Shown one piece after another: positions 7,901 to 10,905 of a stretch of DNA of 10,905 nt. Source of the DNA: Goniomonas avonlea (taxonomy: Eukaryota > Cryptophyceae > Goniomonadida > Goniomonadaceae); NCBI GenBank assembly GCA_003573635.1, contig QUTJ01031322.1, positions 1 through 10,905 of the forward strand, written 5' to 3'. The position numbers and the translations under genes are program-made. The notes under the pieces were generated by a model. That model made no database searches. It worked only from the letters and a program-made list of their open reading frames with translations, and had not been told where the DNA came from. The stretch's first letter is position 1. Every line of letters starts with the position of its first letter.

Positions 7901-10821
7901 CGCACTCTCACTCGCACACGCACTCTCACTCGCACTCTCACTCACACACGCACTCTCACTCGCACACGCACTCTCACTCGCACACGCACTCTCACTCGCA
8001 CTCTCACTCACACACGCACTCTCGCTCGCACACGCACTCCCGCTCGCACACGCACTCCCGCTCGCACTCTCACTCGCACACGCACTCCCACTCGCACACG
8101 CACTCTCGCTCGCACTCTCACTCGCACACGCACTCTCACTTGCACACGCACTCTCACTCGCACACGCCACTCCCACTCACACGTAGCAACTCGGTGCGCA
8201 ATTTGGTGTCAGCAGCCGGCGTCGCCTTGATCTAGTTTTTGGCTGGTTGCCGCAGACCTAGGCCGCAGACCTGTGACTAGAAGTGCGTGCTACCCTTGGC
8301 CTAGTTTTGACCGGTCGCCGCAGATCGAGTGGCAAGAAGAAGGAGTACGTGCTGGACCTCGGGAACCTCAACATTGGCGACGGCTTCGGCCTGCTCGAGT
8401 ATTACAGCTGCGCAGGCAGGTGGAAGGTGCGCAATTTGGACTGCGCTGCCTCCCAGATGCGCCGCTCCCGGCTGGCTCGGCCAGAGAGGGCCACGAGGTT
8501 CCTCGTTGCTGTCTGGGACAGGTTTCTTTTGTTGTGCGGCCAGCGTATTTTCTTGTTCTGGGCAGAACAGGACTGCCCCAGGTTGTGCTGGGCCGGTGGC
8601 ATGGCAGTGACACCTGAAACAGACGCACTGCTTCACCTACACGGCCGGGCCGAACTGCCAGCTGGTGTACTTCCCCTTCCAAGTCTGGCGCCGTCAGGTC
8701 CCACCGGTGCGTTGGCCGCATGTCTTGCGCTCTCGGCTCTCTGATTTTGTCCCGAGTAATGTCCTGCGGTGTGAGCGCTGGCCGCGGTGGGTTTGCCAGC
8801 CATCTCCCTGATGTCGTCCTTTCGTTCATAATTTTTGACAGTGACTAGCTGTATTGCATTCTGGAATATGTGTGTGCTTTCGCTCGCAGACTCCGACTGC
8901 TATTGACTGCCCTTGCAGGGGCTGAAGAGCGAGCAGCGAGGCTTTGCTATGCTCAAGTACAAGGAGCTGTCACAACTCGTGCGTGTTTTGTTCGGTTGGT
9001 AACTCAGCGGGTTTGCCACGTGAGAATGTGGCGCACCTCGTGCTCACGCTCTGTTTGAGCCGGCGCTGTGTGAACTGAGGTGCAATGCAAAAGAGTTTTG
9101 TAAGCTCCCTGCTGCGTTCTCACAGTCTTCTACTGCCTACTGGCCCTCTGCACGTGTTCAATTTCACTGCCAGCCATTGACGACGGCTGGAGGCAGCAAG
9201 GCTTACCCTGTGGCAGGTGCAAGCCAAGTTGGCTGCGTTCGAAACGAGAGGACTGGTGCCTGCGGAGCCCGTCGAGATCCCAGCCGTTTTGCCGATCCAG
9301 GTGACATAGATTGATGCGTTCCGACTGACAAAGATGTTGCTCTGTTTCATCGAACAGGCATGTGGTGTCCTGGTAACAGACCACGCCTTCATGCCTGTGT
9401 GAACACTTCGCATGCTGAAGCCCTGGGGTTTGCTATTTCTTCCTCTCCCCCCCTCCGCTCTCTCCATCTCTCCTGGGCCGATCTACGAGTCTGCGGCTGC
9501 AGCGTCCAGGTGCTGGAGTGCTAACGCAGCCCCCACTGGAGTGCTAACGCAGCCCCCACTGGAGGGCTAACGCAGCCCCCACTGGAGGGCTAACGCAGCC
9601 CCCACTGGAGTGCTAACGCAGCCCCCGCAGGCTGCGTCGGGGCAAGCGATGGCGAGCGCAATCGACGACGAGGTGGACATGCGGAAGCACCAGCTCAAGC
9701 TGGAGGAGGAGGCGCGGCTGAAGCAGCGGCAGTTCGACCTCGCCGTCGAGAGCACCAAGAGGTTCCTCGGGGGTGAGTCTGGGGCTGCAATGCTGAAGCG
9801 ATGGTGGAACTGTCTCGGGGTGCGATTGGAGTGAGGCTGAAGAGAGACCGGAGTGTTTTTATTAGGGGTTGTAGGAACACAGGCGAGTGTAGGAGGACCA
9901 CGCAACGTGACCTCTTGCAGCGGGAGTCGGTTGCAGGAGACCAATCTTAGAGGAGCGCCTTGTGACATGGTCTTGCAGGGGGAGAGCTGGCTGTAGAAGC
10001 GCACAAGCACTACGACCAAGACCACCTCTTCGAAGCCATCAATCGGTGCGTGTCCTTTTCGAAAGAAATGGCAACTGAGGCGGTTGATAGTGTCACGTGC
10101 CACGTGACACCCAGTGCGTACATCTGCGACTTTCCAGCGCGTTGTGCTACTGTACCCCTGGCTGCCTTGCAAAGTGCGCGACGATTTTTTACCCAAGTTT
10201 ACACAATCACCCCTAACACAATCAACCCATCTTGACCCAATCAGCCCTCACGCAATCAAGCCCTAACACAATCAGCCCACGCTAACGCAATCAGCCCCGA
10301 CGCAATATCAGCCCTCACGCAATCAAGCCCTAACACAATCAGCCCAAATACAATCAGCCCTCCCAAACACTATCAGCCGACCACCCGGCACCGAGTGGGT
10401 GAGCTGCATATGACGTGCCGCGAGCTCCCTCTCTGTTGTTGTTGACGTGGGTCGTGCTCTCTGCTGTCCTCCCTCTCTCTCGCTCTGTGTGTGTGTGTTG
10501 GTGTCGACAGGCTAACACATCAACCCAAGTTGACATAATCAGCCCGTGGTCACACAGTCAGCCCATGCTCGCCCTATCAGCACCCAAACACAGTCAGCCC
10601 GCGCTCACACCACAGGCAGCGTGCGTCGGAAGTCGTTTCAGTCGCACCAGCCCACGGACTTGTTGCCGCTCTCAGACGAGCAACGGTCTGCCTCAGACGA
10701 GGGAACCGTACGTTTTCAAGATATTTTTCGTCTGTTTTGCTGTTTCCCTCGGGTTTTTTGCTTTGTTGGAGAGTGCGTCAGTCGAGTTGCCGTTTCAGAG
10801 TGAGGGAGCGGGCACACCTCA

Positions 10822-10852
<31 letters not shown>

Positions 10853-10905
10853 CTGACACGCGCACCGCAGGACCTCAACTTCAGCCCGCAGCTGCGGCAG
10901 CTCAA
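3657..10905 (+). CDS. Triple cyclic-nucleotide-binding-domain protein, 16 exons (3' end beyond window)
   Basis: Join of 3657-4904, 5059-5100, 5404-5574, 5753-5914, 6174-6299, 6528-6686, 7012-7155, 7340-7410, 8324-8426, 8623-8706, 8919-8978, 9217-9300, 9631-9772, 9979-10045, 10620-10707 and 10871 onward. All junctions are GT-AG and keep the frame, giving at least 928 residues. Residues 1-310 are low-complexity and rich in S, P, A and T. Basic sites RKTS (313-316) and RRLS (335-338) precede the domains. cNBD1 spans about 367-490 (FGE 446-448, R457), cNBD2 about 525-636 (FGE 595-597, R606) and cNBD3 about 645-770 (F729, L731 in place of E, R740). A helical C-terminal part follows. Such domains bind cAMP or cGMP and gate a partner, often a kinase. 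The order recalls a PKA regulatory subunit, but three cNBDs are unusual. An effector domain further downstream is possible. Confidence 0.88.
5059..5100 (+). CDS. Exon 2: 14-codon microexon of cNBD1
   Basis: It encodes IWSGKIRNHDITTA, which supplies the missing 'xxxSGxxxx' beta strands between WYM (exon 1) and TGERGSN (exon 3). Acceptor ccgcag (ends 5058), donor GTACGT (5101), phase 0 on both sides. A TGAT motif with its A 15 nt before the exon is the branch-point candidate. Confidence 0.82.
5340..5403 (+). repeat. Duplicated 3' splice signal in intron 2
   Basis: The stretch from GTCTCTCACATT to the acceptor occurs twice (5340-5373 and 5379-5403). The first copy has CTCAC with its A 15 nt before an AG at 5359-5360. 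The second is the acceptor I use. Using the first would shift the frame (43 nt difference). A pyrimidine-rich tract of about 100 nt precedes them. Confidence 0.75.
5404..5574 (+). CDS. Exon 3: phosphate-binding cassette of cNBD1
   Basis: It holds the cassette ACFGEMDLLDNSTRSSG with glutamate 448 and arginine 457 in the canonical register, then VLCLPKRYYREFI. Acceptor tccag (ends 5403), phase 0. I place the donor at 5575 (AAG|GTCAGT). A near-identical donor 24 nt further (5599) would also keep the frame, so the last residues (SHHHIK) are uncertain. Confidence 0.8.
5554..5639 (+). repeat. Tandem repeat spanning the exon 3 donor
   Basis: Four copies of a 20-24 nt unit (core GTCAC...CATCACATCAAG) run from exon 3 into intron 3: 5554-5574, 5575-5598, 5599-5618, 5619-5639. 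Each of the first three ends in AAG|GTC(A/G)GT, giving three consecutive potential donors (5575, 5599, 5619); only the first two keep the frame. Confidence 0.85.
5711..5743 (+). repeat. 11-bp x3 repeat carrying CTCAC before the exon 4 acceptor
   Basis: Three direct 11-bp copies of G-T-(T/A)-CTCACTCT sit immediately before gtggcgcag. Each carries a TNAC branch-like motif. The last has its A 14 nt before the exon, the spacing seen in other introns. Confidence 0.8.
5753..5914 (+). CDS. Exon 4: linker helix and start of cNBD2
   Basis: 54 codons beginning LLLCQQHWTSRIQ and ending PRSTKEHLCR. The FISMLPRSTKEHL segment is the usual N-terminal helix of a cNBD ('F..L....L..L'). Acceptor gcgcag (ends 5752), donor GTGCGT (5915), phase 0 on both sides. 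Confidence 0.82.
6085..6213 (+). repeat. Duplicated acceptor plus first 33 bp of exon 5 in intron 4
   Basis: 6103-6135 matches exon 5 positions 6180-6212 at 32 of 33 bases; both copies are preceded by TCTCTCT(A/G)ACGCAG. The upstream copy lacks 11 nt after its AG. Splicing to it would shift the frame, so it is a decoy or relic. Confidence 0.9.
6174..6299 (+). CDS. Exon 5: beta core of cNBD2
   Basis: It encodes VLSYTTMRQEERVFSAGD, then VGDALYIILRGLVDVLI: the classic 'G(D)xxxxxYxIxxGxVxV' strands. The acceptor is either 6173 (used here; branch A 12 nt upstream) or 6167, which would add Pro-Gln in frame. Donor GTGCCT at 6300, phase 0. Confidence 0.83.
6365..6440 (+). repeat. 11-bp CACCACACCAT minisatellite in intron 5
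   Basis: About six copies, one shortened, of CACCACACCAT. It lies fully inside intron 5 and is strand-biased (almost no G). No coding meaning. Confidence 0.85.
6528..6686 (+). CDS. Exon 6: phosphate-binding cassette of cNBD2
   Basis: Contains GAGFGEQALLNDKPRMAS, an almost textbook cassette: E597 would contact the ribose 2'-OH and R606 the cyclic phosphate. It ends with the strand CHFLVLNR and helix DYERVLGRIMRL. Acceptor ttgcag (ends 6527), donor GTGAGT (6687), phase 0 on both sides. Confidence 0.92.
7012..7155 (+). CDS. Exon 7: start of cNBD3
   Basis: 48 codons. A methionine-rich helix (MLIRMSPMLMVMSQWMIS) is followed by LQEFPEGAVIHTSGD, matching the 'xxxxGxxIxxxGD' strands of a cNBD. Acceptor ctgcag (ends 7011), donor GTAAGT (7156), phase 0 on both sides. 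Confidence 0.87.
7340..7410 (+). CDS. Exon 8: beta core of cNBD3
   Basis: It encodes PFTQFSYVVQGQVMMTLPV and FVR, continuing SGD from exon 7 into 'SGDPFTQFSYVVQGQV'. Acceptor ccgcag (ends 7339), with CTGAC 13 nt before the exon. Donor AA|GTACGT (7411). The exon ends in phase 2, one of only three introns not in phase 0. Confidence 0.85.
7425..7795 (+). repeat. Pyrimidine-rich 43-bp minisatellite and C/T tract in intron 8
   Basis: CTCCCTCCCC recurs at 7438, 7481, 7524 and 7567, an exact 43-bp higher-order period built from CCCTCCG/CCCTCTCC units. It is followed to about 7795 by a nearly pure C/T tract (7623-7740 has very few purines). It may form triplex (H-DNA) and is a likely assembly weak point. 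Confidence 0.9.
7797..8180 (+). repeat. CTCAC/CACACG satellite array in intron 8
   Basis: About 385 bp of 6- and 12-bp units (CACTCT, CACTCG, CACACG), with a 66-bp higher-order copy (units starting 7921 and 7987 share at least 30 bp). Open frames across it (Ser-His-Thr or Leu-Ala-His repeats) are repeat artefacts. Confidence 0.9.
8229..8323 (+). repeat. Duplicated 3' splice signal in intron 8
   Basis: CTAGTTTTT...G(G/C)(T)TGCCGCAG at 8231-8255 resembles the acceptor-proximal CTAGTTTTGACCGGTCGCCGCAG at 8301-8323. The first copy lacks the TTGAC found in the second, so only the second looks functional. Confidence 0.65.
8324..8426 (+). CDS. Exon 9: degenerate cassette of cNBD3, first part
   Basis: It completes a Lys codon, then encodes SSGKKKEYVLDLGNLNIGDGFGLLEYY and on to AGRWK. 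FG is kept, but leucine (731) replaces the cassette glutamate; arginine 740 falls at the register of the phosphate-binding arginine. Acceptor ccgcag (ends 8323), donor GTGCGC (8427), ends in phase 0. It follows the longest intron (913 nt). Confidence 0.82.
8623..8706 (+). CDS. Exon 10: end of cNBD3
   Basis: 28 codons reading THCFTYTAGPNCQLVYFPFQ and ending VPP, the closing strands of a cNBD. Only this frame looks like the fold. Acceptor aacag (ends 8622), branch-like TGAC 13 nt upstream, donor CCG|GTGCGT (8707). A weaker donor at 8698 would drop three residues. Confidence 0.8.
8919..8978 (+). CDS. Exon 11: C-terminal helix after cNBD3
   Basis: 20 codons (GLKSEQRGFAMLKYKELSQL), helix-prone. 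Acceptor ttgcag (ends 8918), TTGAC 13 nt upstream, donor GTGCGT (8979), phase 0. The short length makes this a weaker call on coding content alone, but frame, donor and branch spacing agree. Confidence 0.75.
9217..9300 (+). CDS. Exon 12: linker
   Basis: 28 codons: a short helix VQAKLAAFETRGL followed by a proline-rich linker (PAEPVEIPAVLPIQ). Acceptor ggcag (ends 9216), CTTAC 12 nt upstream, donor CAG|GTGACA (9301), phase 0 on both sides. Confidence 0.75.
9519..9630 (+). repeat. 23-bp x5 array of branch-point/acceptor-like units in intron 12
   Basis: Four full 23-bp copies (starting 9519, 9542, 9565, 9588) and a fifth (9611-9630) that ends in the acceptor of exon 13. Each begins (T/G)GCTAACGCAGCCCCC; full copies end in ACTGGAG. 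The copies differ only at the first base (T or G). Every unit holds CTAAC plus nearby AGs. Confidence 0.95.
9631..9772 (+). CDS. Exon 13: predicted coiled coil
   Basis: A highly charged helix: MRKHQLKLEEEARLKQRQF and onward to ESTKRFLG, with hydrophobic residues at heptad-like spacing, so a dimerisation or partner-binding helix is likely. Acceptor ccgcag (ends 9630); an AG 9 nt earlier (9620-9621) is also in frame and would add Pro-Pro-Gln. Donor GG|GTGAGT (9773), phase 1. Confidence 0.83.
9901..9985 (+). repeat. Duplicated 3' splice signal in intron 13
   Basis: GTGACCTCTTGCAG followed by CGGGAG (9907-9926) resembles GTGACATGGTCTTGCAG followed by GGGGAG (9962-9984). In both, TGAC lies a short distance before TTGCAG; the second is the exon 14 acceptor. 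Confidence 0.6.
9979..10045 (+). CDS. Exon 14: helix continuing from the coiled coil
   Basis: After completing a Gly codon it reads GELAVEAHKHYDQDHLFEAIN. Acceptor ttgcag (ends 9978), TGAC 14 nt upstream, donor CG|GTGCGT (10046), phase 2. Confidence 0.8.
10196..10619 (+). repeat. Degenerate ~16-bp CTAACACAATCAGCCC array in intron 14
   Basis: TNAC motifs occur at 10213, 10232, 10247, 10263, 10282, 10314 and 10330, about every 16-19 nt, each followed by CAATCAG or CAATCAAG. A second block from 10511 to the acceptor has CTAAC 10512, TTGAC 10530 and CAGTCAG units. A T/C- and GT-rich spacer (10410-10502) separates the blocks. Confidence 0.85.
10620..10707 (+). CDS. Exon 15: polar C-terminal segment
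   Basis: It completes an Arg codon, then reads VRRKSFQSHQPTDLLPLSDE and on to SASDEGT. RRKSF is another PKA/basophilic-kinase type site. The acceptor at 10619 (ggcag) keeps this frame; the AG at 10615 gives an Arg-rich unlikely frame. CTCAC is 13 nt before the chosen exon start. Donor ACC|GTACGT (10708), phase 0. Confidence 0.75.
10821..10852 (+). repeat. Compound (GT)n(AG)n microsatellite in intron 15
   Basis: Eight GT units followed by seven AG units end immediately before the CTGAC branch-point candidate (10853-10857) of exon 16. A related (GT)n run sits at 10486-10498 in intron 14. Confidence 0.9.
10871..10905 (+). CDS. Exon 16 (cut by window edge)
   Basis: Reads DLNFSPQLRQL in phase 0 after acceptor ccgcag (ends 10870), with CTGAC 15 nt upstream. 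The remaining gene, including the stop codon, lies to the right of the window. Confidence 0.75.

Noticed and set aside
7307-8176. Minus-strand 289-codon Ala/Ser/Cys- and Gly/Arg-rich frame
   Set aside because: Mirror of the same satellites; repeat-born with no domain.
7027-8235. Long plus-strand open frame (402 codons) with Pro/Ser/Leu- and His/Ser/Thr-rich repeats
   Set aside because: Only its first part is exon 7. The rest reads through intron 7 and the satellites of intron 8, where all three forward frames and one reverse frame stay open for lack of stop triplets.
8887-8918. Alternative acceptor at 8889 for exon 11
   Set aside because: It adds 29 nt and shifts the frame into a stop; 8918 has the standard branch spacing.
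9519-9630. CRISPR-like direct repeats
   Set aside because: Units abut with no unique spacers, lie inside a eukaryotic intron and end in its acceptor.
9567-10196. Minus-strand 209-codon frame
   Set aside because: Antisense to exons 13-14 and to the intron 12 array; composition is repeat- and Ser/Arg-driven, with no family resemblance.
10210-10340. Telomere-like CCCTAAC motifs
   Set aside because: CCCTAA is never in tandem; it is part of a ~16-bp unit with CAATCAG.
1-10905. tRNA, rRNA, transposase or reverse-transcriptase remnants
   Set aside because: No cloverleaf-like or rRNA-like stretch and no mobile-element protein motif was seen on either strand.

Overview
This is eukaryotic nuclear DNA, probably from a GC-rich, free-living unicellular eukaryote. 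The evidence is two divergent genes, one of them cut by at least 15 short spliceosomal introns, protein families typical of protists and animal relatives, and abundant simple repeats inside introns. I cannot name the organism. The LamG/EGF surface protein next to a cyclic-nucleotide sensor would fit a choanoflagellate-, filasterean- or apusomonad-like flagellate or amoeba, but this is a weak inference.

Layout. (1) Positions 1-3196, minus strand: one uninterrupted reading frame of 1065 codons that runs off the left edge. It encodes a secreted or surface protein with a signal peptide, four LamG-like jellyroll domains, one six-cysteine EGF-like module and the start of a further region. It contains no stop codon and needs no intron. 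(2) Positions 3197-3656: an AT-rich divergent promoter region of about 460 bp with three perfect palindromes, a CCAAT box and a GC box. (3) Positions 3657 to the right edge, plus strand: a gene I assembled exon by exon (16 exons, the last cut by the window edge). It encodes at least 928 residues: a disordered, SP/SPK-rich N-terminal region with two PKA-type basic phosphosites, three tandem cyclic-nucleotide-binding domains (cNBDs) and a helical, partly coiled-coil C-terminal part.

The three cNBDs are spread over exons 1-3, 4-6 and 7-10. Domains 1 and 2 keep the glutamate and arginine of the phosphate-binding cassette; domain 3 has lost the glutamate. The order 'basic RRxS site, then cNBDs' resembles PKA regulatory subunits, but with one domain too many.

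The most unusual signal is in the introns. Nearly all have a TNAC branch-point-like motif with its A 12-18 nt before the exon, and 10 of 15 donors carry C at +4 (GTGCGT/GTACGT types). At least seven introns carry duplicated or tandemly amplified copies of their own 3' splice signal (introns 2, 3, 4, 8, 12, 13 and 14), and one exon carries tandem copies of its donor junction. I read this as recurrent local duplication of splice signals. Whether it is mutational drift or controls alternative splicing cannot be told from the sequence.
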